Source: Cyprinodon diabolis
Lineage: Eukaryota; Chordata; Actinopteri; Cyprinodontiformes; Cyprinodontidae
DNA length: 64,000 nt
Assembly: GCA_030533445.1 (NCBI GenBank)
Contig: CM060062.1
Location: 4,937,456 to 5,001,455, forward strand
Direction of reading: 5' to 3'
A program made the position numbers and the translations under genes. The notes under the pieces were generated by a model. The model had not been told where the DNA came from and searched no databases. It saw only the letters and a list, made by a program, of their open reading frames with translations. This document shows positions 37,250-53,000 of the stretch, one piece after another. The first letter of the stretch is position 1. Every line of letters starts with the position of its first letter.

Positions 37250-39270
37250 TCTCTTCACTATGTCTTTAGTTTTCAGATCCAAAGTTCTCCATCATCAGTA
37301 GGACCAGCATCCTTAGAAAAGATAATTATTTCACTCACTCTTTAACTCTTTCTATAACTGAAGGAACTGTTTACTTTAACCCTGTCTCTTCACTATGTCT
37401 TTAGTTTTCAGATCCAAAGTTCTCCATCATCAGTAGGACCAGCATCCTTAGAAAAGATAATTATTTCACTCACTCTTTAACTCTTTCTATAACTGAAGGA
37501 ACTGTTTACTTTAACCCTGTCTCTTCACTATGTCTTTAGTTTTCAGATCCAAGGTTCTCCATCATCAGTAGGACCAGCATCCTTAGAAAAGATAAGTATT
37601 TCATTCACTATTTAACTCTTTCTACAACTGAAGGAACTGTTTACTTTAACCCTGTCTCTTCACTATGTCTTTGGTTTCAAATCCAGCATTGTCCATCATC
37701 AGTAGTACTAGGATCCACATAAATGTAAGTAATTAACTCACTCTTTTATTCATTCAATAACTTAAGCAACGTCTTACTAAAACTCTGTCTCTTCAATATG
37801 TCTTTACATTCAGATCCAGAGGACATCCATCGATAGGAGGACCAGCATCCACAAAAAAGATAAGTATTTCACTCACTCTTTAACTCTTTCTATAACTGAA
37901 GGAACTGTTTACTTTAACCCTGTCTCTTCACTATGTCTTTAGTTTTCAGATCCAAAGTTCTCCATCATCAGTAGGACCAGCATCCTTAGAAAAGATAATT
38001 ATTTCACTCACTCTTTAACTCTTTCTATAACTGAAGGAACTGTTTACTTTAACCCTGTCTCTTCACTATGTCTTTAGTTTTCAGATCCAAAGTTCTCCAT
38101 CATCAGTAGGACCTGCATCCTTAGAAAAGATAATTATTTCACTCACTCTTTAACTCTTTCTATAACTGAAGGAACTGTTTACTTTAACCCTGTCTCTTCA
38201 CTATGTCTTTAGTTTTCAGATCCAAGGTTCTCCATCATCAGTAGGACCAGCATCCTTAGAAAAGATAAGTATTTCATTCACTATTTAACTCTTTCTACAA
38301 CTGAATGAACTGTTTACTTTAACCCTGTCTCTTCACTATGTCTTTGGTTTCAAATCCAGCATTGTCCATCATCAGTAGTACTAGGATCCACATAAATGTA
38401 AGTAATTAACTCACTCTTTAACTCTTTCTATAACTTAAGCAACGTCTTACTAAAACTCTGTCTCTTCAATATGTCTTTACATTCAGATCCAGAGGACATC
38501 CATCGATAGGAGGACCAGCATCCACAAAAAAGATAAGTATTTCACTCACTCTTTAACTCTTTCTATAACTGAAGGAACTGTTTACTTTAACCCTGTCTCT
38601 TCACTATGTCTTTAGTTTTCAGATCCAAAGTTCTCCATCATCAGTAGGACCAGCATCCTTAGAAAAGATAATTATTTCACTCACTCTTTAACTCTTTCTA
38701 TAACTGAAGGAACTGTTTACTTTAACCCTGTCTCTTCACTATGTCTTTAGTTTTCAGATCCAAAGTTCTCCATCATCAGTAGGACCTGCATCCTTAGAAA
38801 AGATAATTATTTCACTCACTCTTTAACTCTTTCTATAACTGAAGGAACTGTTTACTTTAACCCTGTCTCTTCACTATGTCTTTAGTTTTCAGATCCAAGG
38901 TTCTCCATCATCAGTAGGACCAGCATCCTTAGAAAAGATAAGTATTTCATTCACTATTTAACTCTTTCTACAACTGAAGGAACTGTTTACTTTAACCCTG
39001 TCTCTTCACTATGTCTTTGGTTTCAAATCCAGCATTGTCCATCATCAGTAGTACTAGGATCCACATAAATGTAAGTAATTAACTCACTCTTTTATTCATT
39101 CAATAACTTAAGCAACGTCTTACTAAAACTCTGTCTCTTCAATATGTCTTTACATTCAGATCCAGAGGACATCCATCGATAGGAGGACCAGCATCCACAA
39201 AAAAGATAAGTATTTCACTCACTCTTTAACTCTTTCTATAACTGAAGGAACTGTTTACTTTAACCCTGTC
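37250..39270 (+). repeat. 673-bp (five-monomer) higher-order repeat, three copies
   Basis: The variant CCAAGGTTCTCC lies at about 37,551, 38,224 and 38,897, and AGGACCTGCATCC at 38,108 and 38,781, all in steps of 673 bp. Confidence 0.8.
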
Positions 39271-39379
39271 TCTTCACTATGTCTTTAGTTTTCAGATCCA
39301 AAGTTCTCCATCATCAGTAGGACCAGCATCCTTAGAAAAGATAATTATTTCACTCACTTTTTAACTCATTCAATATCTT

Positions 39380-39890
39380 AAGGAACTGTTTAATTTTAAC
39401 CCTGTCTCTTCACTATGTCTTTGGTTTCAAATCCAGCATTGTCCATCATCAGTAGAACTAGCATCCACATACAGGTAAGTATTTCACTCACTCTTTAACT
39501 CTTTCTATAACTTAAGCAACGTCTTACTAAAACTCTTTCTCTTCAATATGTCTTTACATTCAGATCCAGAGGACATCCATCGATAGGAGGACCAGCATCC
39601 TTAGAAAAGATATGTATTTCATTCACTCTTTAACTCTTTCTACAGCTGAAGGAACTGTTTAATTTTAACCCTGTCTCTTCACTATGTCTTTGGTTTCAAA
39701 TCCAGCATTGTCCATCATCAGTAGAACTAGCATCCACATACAGGTAAGTATTTCACTCACTCTTTAACTCTTTCTATAACTTAAGCAACGTCTTACTAAA
39801 ACTCTTTCTCTTCAATATGTCTTTACATTCAGATCCAGAGGACATCCATCGATAGGAGGACCAGCATCCACAAAAAAGATAAGTATTTCA
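39380..39890 (+). repeat. Two-monomer (about 270-bp) tandem duplication
   Basis: GTAGAACTAGCATCCACATA followed by CAGGTAAG, and the linker variant ACTCTTTCTCTTCAATATG, appear twice about 270 bp apart. Confidence 0.7.
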
Positions 39891-41079
39891 CTCACTCTTT
39901 AACTCTTTCTATAACTGAAGGAACTGTTTACTTTAACCCTGTCTCTTCACTATGTCTTTAGTTTTCAGATCCAAAGTTCTCCATCATCAGTAGGTACATC
40001 CTTAGAAAAGATAATTATTTCACTCACTTTTTAACTCATTCAATATCTTAAGGAACTGTTTACTTAAACCCTGTCTCTTTACTATGTCTTTACATTCAGA
40101 TCCAGAGGACATCCATCTATAGGAGAACCAGCATCCACAAAAAAGATAAGTATTTCACTCACTCTTTAACTCTTTCTATAACTGAAGGAACTGTTTACTT
40201 TAATCCTGTCTCTTCAGTATGTCTTTACATTCAGATCCAGAGGACATCCATCAATAATAGGACCAGTATCCACATAAAGGTAAGTACTTCACTCACTCTT
40301 TCATTCATTCAATAACTGAAGGAACGTCTTACATTAACCCTGTCTCTTCACTATGTCTTTAGTTTTCAGATCCAAAGTTCTCCATCATCAGTAGGACCAG
40401 CATCCTTAGAAAAGATAAGTATTTCATTCACTCTTTAACTCTTTCTACAACTGAAGGAACTGTTTACTTTAACCCTGTCTCTTCACTATGTCTTTGGTTT
40501 CAAATCCAGCATTGTCAATCATCAGTAGTACTAGCATCCACATAAATGTAAGTATTTCACTCACTCTTTCATTCATTCAATAACTTAAGTAACATCTTAC
40601 TAAAACTCTTTCTCTTCAATATGTCTTTACATTCAGATCCAGAGGACATCAATCGATAGGAGGACCAGCATCCACAAAAAAGATAAGTATTTCATTCACT
40701 CTTTAACTCTTTCTATAACTGAAGGAACTGTTTACTTTAACCCTGTCTCTTCACTATGTCTTTGGTTTCAGATCCAGCATTGTCCATCATCAGTAGGACT
40801 AGCATCCACATAAAGGTAAGTATTTCACTCACTCTTTCATTCATTCAATAACTTAAGTAACATCTTACTAAAACTCTTTCTCTTCAATATGTCTTTACAT
40901 TCAGATCCAGAGGACATCAATCGATAGGAGGACCAGCATCCACAAAAAAGATAAGTATTTCATTCACTCTTTAACTCTTTCTATAACTGAAGGAACTGTT
41001 TACTTTAACCCTGTCTCTTCACTATGTCTTTGGTTTCAAATCCAGCATTGTCCATCATCAGTAGGACTAGCATCCACAT

Positions 41080-44000
41080 AAAGGTAAGTATTTCACTTAC
41101 TCATTCATTCATTCAATAACTGAAGGAATGTCTTACTTTAACCCTGTCTCTTCACTATGTGTTTAGTTTTCAGATCCAAAGTTCTCCATCATCAGTAGGA
41201 CCAGCATCCTTAGAAAAGATAAGTATTTAATTCACTCTTTAACTCTTTCTATAACTGAAGGAACTGTTTACTTTAACCCTGTCTCTTCACTATGTCTCTG
41301 GTTTCAAATCCAGCATTGTCCATCATCAGTAGGACTAGCATCAACATAAAGGTAAGTATTTCACTCACTCTTTCACACATTCAATAACTTAAGCAACATC
41401 TTACTAAAACTCTGTCTCTTCAATATGTCTTTATATTCAGATCCAGAGGACACCCATCAATAATAGGACCAGTATCCACATAAAGGTAAGTATTTCACTC
41501 ACTCTTTCATTCTTTCAATAACTGAAGGAACGGCTGTCTCTTCACTATGTCTTTAGTTTTCAGATCCAAAGTTCTCCATCATCAGTAGGACCCGCATCCT
41601 TAGAAAAGATAAGTATTTAATTCACTCTTTAACTCTTTCTACAGCTGAAGGAACTGTTTAATTTTAACCCTGTCTCTTCACTATGTCTTTGGTTTCAAAT
41701 CCAGCATTGTCCATCATCAGTAGAACTAGCATCCACATAAAGGTAAGTATTTCACTCACTCTTTCATTCATTCAATAACTGAAGGAACATCTTACTTTAA
41801 CCCTGTCTCTTCACTATGTCTTTAGTTTTCAGATCCAAAGTTCTCCATCATCAGTAGGACCAGCATCCTTAGAAAAGATAAGTATTTCACTCACTCTTTA
41901 ACTCATTCAATATCTTAAGGAACTGTTTACTTAAACCCTGTCTCTTTAGTATGTCTTTACATTCAGATCCAGAGGACACCCATCAATAATAGGACAAGTA
42001 TCCACATAAAGGTAAGTATTTCATTCACTCTTTCATTCATTCAATAACTGAAAGAACGTCTTACTTTAACCCTGTCTCTTCACTATGTCTTTAGTTTTCA
42101 GATCCAAAGTTCTCCATCATCAGTAGGACCAGCATCCTTAGAAAAGATAAGTATTTCACTCACTCTTTCACTCATTCAATAACTTAAGCAACGTCTTACT
42201 AAAACCCTGTCTCTTCACTATGTGTTTAGTTTTCAGATCCAAAGTTCTCCATCATCAGTAGGACCAGCATCCTTAGAAAAGATAAGTATTTCATTCACTC
42301 TTTAACTCTCTCTACAACTGAAGGAACTGTTTACTTTAACCCTGTCTCTTCACTATGTCTTTGGTTTCAAGTCCAGCATTGTCCATCATCAGTAGTACTA
42401 GCATCCACATAAATGTAAGTATTTCACTCACTCTTTCATTCATTCAATAACTTAAGTAACGTCTTACTAAAACTCTGTCTCTTCAATATGTCTTTACATT
42501 CAGATCCAGAGGACATCAATCGATAGGAGGACCAGCATCCACAAAAAAGATAAGTATTTCATTCACTCTTTAACTCTTTCTATAACTGAAGGAACTGTTT
42601 ACTTTAACCCTGTCTCTTCACTATGTCTTTGGTTTCAAATCCAGCATTGTCCATCATCAGTAGGACTAGCATCCACATAAAGGTAGGTATTTCACTCACT
42701 CTTTCACGCATTCAATAACTTAAGCAACGTCTTACTAAAACCCTGTCTCTTCACTATGTCTTTAGTTTTCAGATCCAAAGTTCATCATCAGTAGGACCAG
42801 CATCTTTAGAAAAGATAAGTATTTCACTCACTCTTTAACTCATTCAATATCTTAAGGAACTGTTTACTTAAACCCTGTCTGTTTACTATGTCTTTACATT
42901 AAGATCCAGAGGACATCCATCAATAATAGGACCAGCATCCTTAGAAAAGATAAGTATTTACCTCACTCTCAACTCTTTCAATAACTATAGGAAGTGTTTA
43001 CTTTAACCCTGTCTCTTTAGTATGTCTTTACATTCAGATCAAGAGGACACCCATCAATAATAGGACCAGTATCCACATAAAGGTAAGTATTTCATTCACT
43101 CTTTAACTCTTTCTACAACTGAAGGAACTGTTTACTTTAACCCTGTCTCTTCACTATGTCTTTAGTTTTCAGATCCAAAGTTCTCCATCATCAGTAGGAC
43201 CAGCATCCTTAGAAAAGATAAGTATTTCATTCACTCTTTAACTCTTTCTATAACTGAAGGAACTGTTTACTTTAACCCTGTCTCTTCACTATGTATTTAG
43301 TTTCGGATCCAAAGTTATCCATCATCAGTAGGACTAGCATCCATTGAAAAGATAAGTATTTCACTTACTCTTTAACTCATTCAATAACTGAGGGAACTGT
43401 TTACTTTTACCCTGTCTCTTTAGTATGTCTTTACATTCAGATCAGGAGGACACCCATCAATAAAAGGACCAGTATCCACATAAAGGTAAGTATTTCACTT
43501 ACTCATTCATTCATTCAATAACTGAAGGAATGTCTTACTTTAACCCTGTCTCTTCACTATGTGTTTAGTTTTCAGATCCAAAGTTCTCCATCATCAGTAG
43601 GACCAGCATCCTTAGAAAAGATAAGTATTTAATTCACTCTTTAACTCTTTCTATAACTGAAGGAACTGTTTACTTTAACCCTGTCTCTTCACTTTGTCTC
43701 TGGTTTCAAATCCAGCATTGTCCATCATCAGTAGGACTAGCATCCACATAAAGGTAAGTATTTCACTCACTCTTTCACACATTCAATAACTTAAGCAACA
43801 TCTTACTAAAACTCTGTCTCTTCAATATGTCTTTATATTCAGATCCAGAGGACACCCATCAATAATAGGACCAGTATCCACATAAAGGTAAGTATTTCAC
43901 TCACTCTTTCATTCTTTCAATAACTGAAGGAACGGCTGTCTCTTCACTATGTCTTTAGTTTTCAGATCCAAAGTTCTCCATCATCAGTAGGACCAGCATC

Positions 44001-45000
44001 CTTAGAAAAGATAAGTATTTAATTCACTCTTTAACTCTTTCTACAGCTGAAGGAACTGTTTAATTTTAACCCTGTCTCTTCACTATGTCTTTGGTTTCAA
44101 ATCCAGCATTGTCCATCATCAGTAGAACTAGCATCCACATAAAGGTAAGTATTTCACTCACTCTTTCATTCATTCAATAACTGAAGGAACGTCTTACTTT
44201 AACCCTGTCTCTTCACTATGTCTTTAGTTTTCAGATCCAAAGTTCTCCATCATCAGTAGGACCAGCATCCTTAGAAAAGATAAGTATTTCACTCACTCTT
44301 TAACTCATTCAATATCTTAAGGAACTGTTTACTTAAACCCTGTCTCTTTACTATGTCTTTACATTAAGATCCAGAGGACATCCATCAATAATAGGACCAG
44401 CATCCTTAGAAAAGATAAGTATTTACCTCACTCTCAACTCTTTCAATAACTATAGGAAATTTTTACTTTAACCCTGTCTCTTTAGTATGTCTTTACATTC
44501 AGATCCAGAGGACACCCATCAATAATAAGACCAGTATCCACATAAAGGTAAGTATTTCATTCACTCTTTCATTCATTCAATAACTGAAAGAACGTCTTAC
44601 TTTAACCCTGTCTCTTCACTATGTCTTTAGTTTTCAGATCCAAAGTTCTCCATCATCAGTAGGACCAGCATCCTTAGAAAAGATAAGTATTTCACTCACT
44701 CTTTAACTCATTCAATATCTTAAGGAACTGTTTACTTAAAACCTGTCTCTTTACTATGTCTTTACATTAAGATCCAGAGGACATCCATCAATAATAGGAC
44801 CAGCATCCTTAGAAAAGATAAGTATTTACCTCACTCTCAACTCTTTCAATAACTATAGGAAATTTTTACTTTAACCCTGTCTCTTTAGTATGTCTTTACA
44901 TTCAGATCCAGAGGACACCCATCAATAATAGGACCAGTATCCACATAAAGGTAAGTATTTCATTCACTCTTTCATTCATTCAATAACTGAAGGAACGTCT
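41080..45000 (+). repeat. 2,402-bp (18-monomer) duplication with a one-monomer indel
   Basis: GGAACGGCTGTCTCTTCAC occurs near 41,527 and 43,929, and TTTCACTTACTCATTCATTC at 41,091 and 43,493, all offset by 2,402. Further right the variant CTGAAAGAACGTC is offset by about 2,540, one extra monomer. A third, more distant copy of GGAACGGCTGTC is near 49,023. Confidence 0.75.
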
Positions 45001-48000
45001 TACTTTAACCCTGTCTCTTCACTATGTCTTTAGTTTTCAGATCCAAAGTTCTCCATCATCAGTAGGACCAGCATCCTTAGAAAAGATAAGTATTTCACTC
45101 ACTCTTACCTCTTTCAATAACTATAGGAAGTGTTTACTTTAACCCTGTCTCTTTAGTATGTCTTTACATTCAGATCCAGAGGACACCCATCAATAATACG
45201 ACCAGTATCCACATAAAGGTAAGTATTTCATTCACTCTTTCCTTTATTCAATAACTGAAGGAACGTCTTACTTTAACCCTGTCTCTTCACTATGTCTTTA
45301 GTTTTCAGATCCAAAGTTCTCCATCATCAGTAGGACCAGCATCCTTAGAAAAGATAAGTATTTCACTCACTCTTTAACTCATTCAATATCTTAAGGAACT
45401 GTTTACTTAAACCCTGTCTCTTTACTATGTCTTTACATTTAGATCCAGAGGACATCCATCAATAATAGGACCAGCATCCTTAGAAAAGATAAGTATTTAC
45501 CTCACTCTCAACTCTTTCAGTAACTATAGGAAGTGTTTACTTTAACCCTGTCTCTTTAGTATGTCTTTACATTCAGTTCAAGAGGACACCCATCAATAAT
45601 AGGACCAGTATCCACATAAAGGTAAGTATTTCATTCACTCTTTAACTCTTTCTACAACTGAAGGAACTGTTTACTCTAACCCTGTCTCTTCACTATGTTT
45701 TTAGTTTTCAGATCCAAAGTTCTCCATCATCAGTAGGACCAACATCCTTAGAAAAGATAAGTATTTCACTCACTCTTTAACTCATTCAATATCTTAAGGA
45801 ACTGTTTACTTAAACCCTGTCTCTTTACTATGTCTTTACATTAAGATCCAGAGGACATCCATCAATAATAGGACCAGCATCCTTAGAAAAGATAAGTATT
45901 TCACTCACTCTTTAACTCATTCAACATCTTAAGGAACTGTTTACTTTAACCCTGTCTCTTTAGTATGTCTTTACATTCAGATCCAGAGGACACCCATAAA
46001 TAATAGGACCAGCATCCTTAGAAAAGATAAGTATTTACCTCACTCTCAACTCTTTCAATAACTATAGGAAATTTTTACTTTAACCCTGTCTCTTTAGTAT
46101 GTCTTTACATTCAGATCCAGAGGACACCCATCAGTAATAGGACCAGTATACACATAAAGGTAAGTATTTCATTCACTCTTTCATTCATTCAATAACTGAA
46201 GGAACGTCTTACTTTAACCCTGTCTCTTGACTATGTCTTTAGTTTTCAGATCCAAAGTTCTCCATCATCAGTAGGACCAGCATCCTTAGAAAAGATAAGT
46301 ATTTCACTGACTCTTTCACTCATTCAATAACTTAAGCAACGTCTTACTAAAACTCTGTCTCTTCAATATGTCTTTACATTCAGATCCAGAGGACATCCAT
46401 CGATAGGAGGACCAGTATACACATAAAGGTAAGTATTTCATTCACTCTTTCATTCATTTAATAACTGAAGGAACGTCTTACTTTAACCCTGTCTCTTCAC
46501 TATGTCTTTAGTTTTCAGATCCAAAGTTCTCCATCATCAGTAGGACCAGCATCCTTAGAAAAGATAAGTATTTCACTGAGTCTTTCACTCATTCAATAAC
46601 TGAAGGAAGTGTTTACTTTAACCCTGTCTCTTTAGTATGTCTTTACATTCAGATCAGGAGGACACCCATCAATAAAAGGACCAGTATCCACATAAAGGTA
46701 AGTATTTCACTTACTCTTTCATTCATTCAATAGCTGAAGGAAAGTCTTACTTTAACCCTGTCTCTTCACTATGTCTTTAGTTTTCAGATCCAAAGTTCTC
46801 CATCATCAGTAGGACCAGCATCCTTAGAAAAGATAAGTATTTCACTCACTCTTTAACTCATTCAATATCTTAAGGAACTGTTTACTTAAACCCTGTCTGT
46901 TTACTATGTCTTTACATTAAGATCCAGAGGACATCCATCAATAATAGGGCCAGCATCCTTAGAAAAGATAAGTATTTACCTCACTCTCAACTCTTTCAAT
47001 AACTATAGGAAGTGTTTACTTTAACCCTGTCTCTTTAGTATGTCTTTACATTCAGATCAAGAGGACACCCATCAATAATAGGACCAGTATCCACATAAAG
47101 GTAAGTATTTCATTCACTCTTTAACTCTTTCTACAACTGAAGGAACTGTTTACTTTAACCCTGTCTCTTCACTATGTCTTTAGTTTTCAGATCCAAAGTT
47201 CTCCATCATCAGTAGGACCAGCATCCTTAGAAAAGATAAGTATTTCATTCACTCTTTAACTCTTTCTATAACTGAAGGAACTGTTTACTTTAACACTGTC
47301 TCTTCACTATGTATTTAGTTTCGGATCCAAAGTTATCCATCATCAGTAGGACTAGCATCCATTGAAAAGATAAGTATTTCACTTACTCTTTAACTCATTC
47401 AATAACTGAGGGAACTGTTTACTTTTACCCTGTCTCTTTAGTATGTCTTTACTTTCAGATCAGGAGGACACCCATCAATAAAAGGACCAGTATCCACATA
47501 AAGGTAAGTATTTCACTTACTCATTCATTCATTCAATAACTGAAGGAATGTCTTACTTTAACCCTGTCTCTTCACTATGTGTTTAGTTTTCAGATCCAAA
47601 GTTCTCCATCATCAGTAGGACCAGCATCCTTAGAAAAGATAAGTATTTAATTCACTCTTTAACTCTTTCTACAGCTGAAGGAACTGTTTAATTTTAACCC
47701 TGTCTCTTCACTATGTCTTTGGTTTCAAATCCAGCATTGTCCATCATCAGTAGAACTAGCATCCACATACAGGTAAGTATTTCACTCACTCTTTAACTCT
47801 TTCTATAACTTAAGCAACGTCTTACTAAAACTCTGTCTCTTCAATGTGTCTTTACATTCAGATCCAGAGGACATCCATCGATAGGAGGACCAGCATCCAC
47901 AAAAAAGATAAGTATTTCACTCACTCTTTAACTCTTTCTATAACTGAAGGAACTGTTTACTTTAACCCTGTCTCTTCACTATGTCTTTAGTTTTCAGATC

Positions 48001-50099
48001 CAAAGTTCTCCATCATCAGTAGGACCAGCATCCTTAGAAAATATAATTATTTCACTCACTTTTTAACTCATTCAATATCTTAAGGAACTGTTTACTTAAA
48101 CCCTGTCTCTTTACTCTGTCTTTACATTCAGATCCAGAGGACATCCATCGATAGGAGAACCAGCATCCACAAAAAAGATAAGTATTTCACTCACTCTTTA
48201 ACTCTTTCTATAACTGAAGGAACTGTTTACTTTAATCCTGTCTCTTCAGTATGTCTTTACATTCAGATCCAGAGGACATCCATCAATAATAGGACCAGTA
48301 TCCACATAAAGGTAAGTACTTCACTCACTCTTTCATTCATTCAATAACTGAAGGAACGTCTTACATTAACCCTGTCTCTTCACTATGTCTTTAGTTTTCA
48401 GATCCAAAGTTCTCCATCATCAGTAGGACCAGCATCCTTAGAAAAGATAAGTATTTCATTCACTCTTTAACTCTTTCTACAACTGAATGAACTGTTTACT
48501 TTAACCCTGTCTCTTCACTATGTCTTTGGTTTCAAATCCAGCATTGTCCATCATCAGTAGTACTAGCATCCACATAAATGTAAGTATTTCACTCACTCTT
48601 TCATTCATTCAATAACTTAAGTAACGTCTTACTAAAACTCTGTCTCTTCAATATGTCTTTACATTCAGACGCAGAGGACATCAATCGATAGGAGGACCAG
48701 CATCCACAAAAAAGATAAGTATTTCATTCACTCTTTAACTCTTTCTATAACTGAAGGAACTGTTTACTTTAACCCTGTCTCTTCACTATGTCTTTGGTTT
48801 CAAATCCAGCATTGTCCATCATCAGTAGGACTAGCATCCACATAAAGGTAAATATTTCACTCACTCTTTCACGCATTCAATAACTTAAGCAACATCTTAC
48901 TAAAACTCTGTCTCTTCAATATGTCTTTACATTCAGATCCAGAGGACACCCATCAATAATAGGACCAGTATCCACATAAAGGTAAGTATTTCACTCACTC
49001 TTTCATTCATTCAATAACTGAAGGAACGGCTGTCTCTTCACTATGTCTTTAGTTTTCAGATCCAAAGTTCTCCATCATCAGTAGGACCAGCATCCTTAGA
49101 AAAGATAAGTATTTAATTCACTCTTTAACTCTTTCTACAGCTGAAGGAACTGTTTAATTTTAACCCTGTCTCTTCACTATGTCTTTGGTTTCAAATCCAG
49201 CATTGTCCATCATCAGTAGAACTAGCATCCACATAAAGGTAAGTATTTCACTCACTCTTTCATTCATTCAATAACTGAAGGAACGTCTTACTTTACCCTG
49301 TCTCTTCACTATGTCTTTAGTTTTCAGATCCAAAGTTCTCCATCATCAGTAGGACCAGCATCCTTAGAAAAGATAAGTATTTCACTCACTCTTTAACTCA
49401 TTCAATATCTTAAGGAACTGTTTACTTAAACCCTGTCTGTTTACTATGTCTTTACATTCAGATCAAGAGGACACCCATCAATAATAGGACCAGTATCCAC
49501 ATAAAGGTAAGTATTTCATTCACTCTTTCATTCATTCAATAACTGAAAGAACGTCTTACTTTAACCCTGTCTCTTCACTATGTCTTTAGTTTTCAGATCC
49601 AAAGTTCTCCATCATCAGTAGGACCAGCATCCTTAGAAAAGATAAGTATTTCATTCACTCTTTAACTCTCTCTACAACTGAAGGAACTGTTTACTTTAAC
49701 CCTGTCTCTTCACTATGTCTTTAGTTTTCAGATCCAAAGTTCTCCATCATCAGTAGGACCAGCATCCTTAGAAAAGATAAGTATTTCACTCACTCTTTAA
49801 CTCATTCAATATCTTAAGGAACTGTTTACTTAAACCCTGTCTGTTTACTATGTCTTTACATTAAGATCCAGAGGACATCCATCAATAATAGGACCAGCAT
49901 CCTTAGAAAAGATAAGTATTTACCTCACTCTCAACTCTTTCAATAACTATAGGAAGTGTTTACTTTAACCCTGTCTCTTTAGTATGTCTTTACATTCAGA
50001 TCCAGAGGACACCCATCAATAATAGGACCAGTATCCATATAAAGGTAAGTATTTCATTCACTCTTTCATTCATTCAATAACTGAAGGAACTGTTTGCTT

Positions 50100-53000
50100 T
50101 AACCCTGTCTCTTCACTATGTCTTTAGTTTCAGATCCAAAGTTATCCATCATCAGTAGGACTAGCATCCATTGAAAAGATAAGTATTTCACTTACTCTTT
50201 AACTCATTCAATAACTGAAGGAAGTGTTTACTTTAACCCTGTCTCTTTAGTATGTCTTTACATTCAGATCAGGAGGACACCCATCAATAAAAGGACCAGT
50301 ATCCACATAAAGGTAAGTATTTCACTTACTCTTTCATTCATTCAATAACTGAAGGAAAGTCTTACTTTAACCCTGTCTCTTCACTATGTCTTTAGTTTTC
50401 AGATCCAAAGTTCTCCATCATCATTAGGACCAGCATCCTTAGAAAAGATAAGTATTTCACTCACTCTTAACTCTTTCAATAACTATAGAAAGTGTTTACT
50501 TTAACCCTGTCTCTTTAGTATGTCTTTACATTCAGATCCAGAGGACACCCATCAATAATAGGACCAGTATCCACATAAAGGTAAGTATTTCATTCACTCT
50601 TTCCTTTATTCAATAACTGAAGGAACGTCTTACTTTAACCCTGTCTCTTCACTATGTCTTTAGTTTTCAGATCCAAAGTTCTCCATCATCAGTAGGACCA
50701 GCATCCTTAGAAAAGATAAGTATTTCACTCACTCTTTAACTCATTCAATATCTTAAGGAACTGTTTACTTAAACCCTGTCTGTTTACTATGTCTTTACAT
50801 TCAGATCAAGAGGACACCCATCAATAATAGGACCAGTATCCACATAAAGGTAAGTATTTCATTCACTCTTTAACTCTTTCTACAACTGAAGGAACTGTTT
50901 ACTCTAACGCTGTCTCTTCACTATGTCTTTAGTTTTCAGATCCAAAGTTCTCCATCATCAGTAGGTCCAGCAACTTAGAAAAGATAAGTATTTCACTCAC
51001 TCTTTAACTCATTCAATATCTTAAGGAACTGTTTACTTAAACCCTGTCTCTTTACTATGTCTTTACATTAAGATCCAGAGGACATCCATCAATAATAGGA
51101 CCAGCATCCTTAGAAAAGATAAGTATTTACCTCACTCTCAACTCTTTCAATAACTATAGGAAGTGTTTACTTTAACCCTGTCTCTTTAGTATGTCTTTAC
51201 ATTCAGATCCAGAGGACACCCATAAATATAGGACCAGCATCCTTAGAAAAGATAAGTATTTACCTCACTCTCAACTCTTTCAATAACCATAGGAAGTGTT
51301 TACTTTAACCCTGTCTCTTTAGTATGTCTTTACATTATGATCCAAAGGACACGCATCAATAATAGGACCAGTATCCACATAAAGGTAAGTATTTCACTCA
51401 CTCTTTCATTCATTCAATAACTGAAGAAACGTGATACTTTAACCCTGCCTCTTCACTATGTCTTTAGTTTCAGATCCAAAGTTATCCATCATCAGTAGGA
51501 CTAGCATCCATTGAAAAGATAAGTATTTCACTTACTCTTTAACTCATTCAATAACTGAAGGAAGTGTTTACTTTAACCCTGTCTCTTTAGTATGTCTTTA
51601 CATTCAGATCAGGAGGACACCCATCAATAAAAGGACCAGTATCCACATAAAGGTAAGTATTTCACTTACTCTTTCATTCATTCAATAACTGAAGGAAAGT
51701 CTTACTTTAACCCTGTCTCTTCACTATGTCTTTAGTTTTCAGATCCAAAGTTCTCCATCATCAGTAGGACCAGCATCCTTAGAAAAGATAAGTATTTCAC
51801 TCACTCTTAACTCTTTCAATAACTATAGGAAGTGTTTACTTTAAACCTGTCTCTTTAGTATGTCTTTACATTCAGATCCAGAGGACACCCATCAATAATA
51901 GGACCAGTATCCACATAAAGGTAAGTATTTCATTCACTCTTTCCTTTATTCAATAACTGAAGGAACGTCTTACTTTAACCCTGTCTCTTCACTATGTCTT
52001 TAGTTTTCAGATCCAAAGTTCTCCATCATCAGTAGGACCAGCATCCTTAGAAAAGATAAGTATTTCACTCACTCTTTAACTCATTCAATATCTTAAGGAA
52101 CTGTTTACTTAAACCCTGTCTGTTTACTATGTCTTTACATGAAGATCCAGAGGACATCCATCAATAATAGGACCAGCATCCTTAGAAAAGATAAGTATTT
52201 ACCTCACTCTCAACTCTTTCAGTAACTATAGGAAGTGTTTACTTTAAGCCTGTCTCTTTAGTATGTCTTTACATTCAGATCAAGAGGACACCCATCAATA
52301 ATAGGACCAGTATCCACATAAAGGTAAGTATTTCATTCACTCTTTAACTCTTTCTACAATTGAAGGAACTGTTTACTCTAACCCTGTCTCTTCACTATGT
52401 CTTTAGTTTTCAGATCCAAAGTTCTCCATCATCAGTAGGACCAGCAACTTAGAAAAGATAAGTATTTCACTCACTCTTTAACTCATTCAATATCTTAAGG
52501 AACTGTGTACTTAAACCCTGTCTCTTTACTATGTCTTTACATTAAGATCCAGAGGACATCCATCAATAATAGGACCAGCATCCTTAGAAAAGATAAGTAT
52601 TTACCTCACTCTCAACTCTTTCAATAACTATAGGAAGTGTTTACTTTAACCCTGTCTCTTTAGTATGTCTTTACATTCAGATCCAGAGGACACCCATAAA
52701 TAATAGGACCAGCATCCTTAGAAAAGATAAGTATTTACCTCACTCTCAACTCTTTCAATAACTATAGGAAGTGTTTACTTTAACCCTGTCTCTTTAGTAT
52801 GTCTTTACATTATGATCCAAAGGACACGCATCAATAATAGGACCAGTATCCACATAAAGGTAAGTATTTCACTCACTCTTTCATTCATTCAATAACTGAA
52901 GAAACGTCTTACTTTAACCCTGCCTCTTCACTATGTCTTTAGTTTTCAGATCCAAAGTTCTCCATCATCAGTAGGACCAGCATCCTTAGAAAAGATAAGT

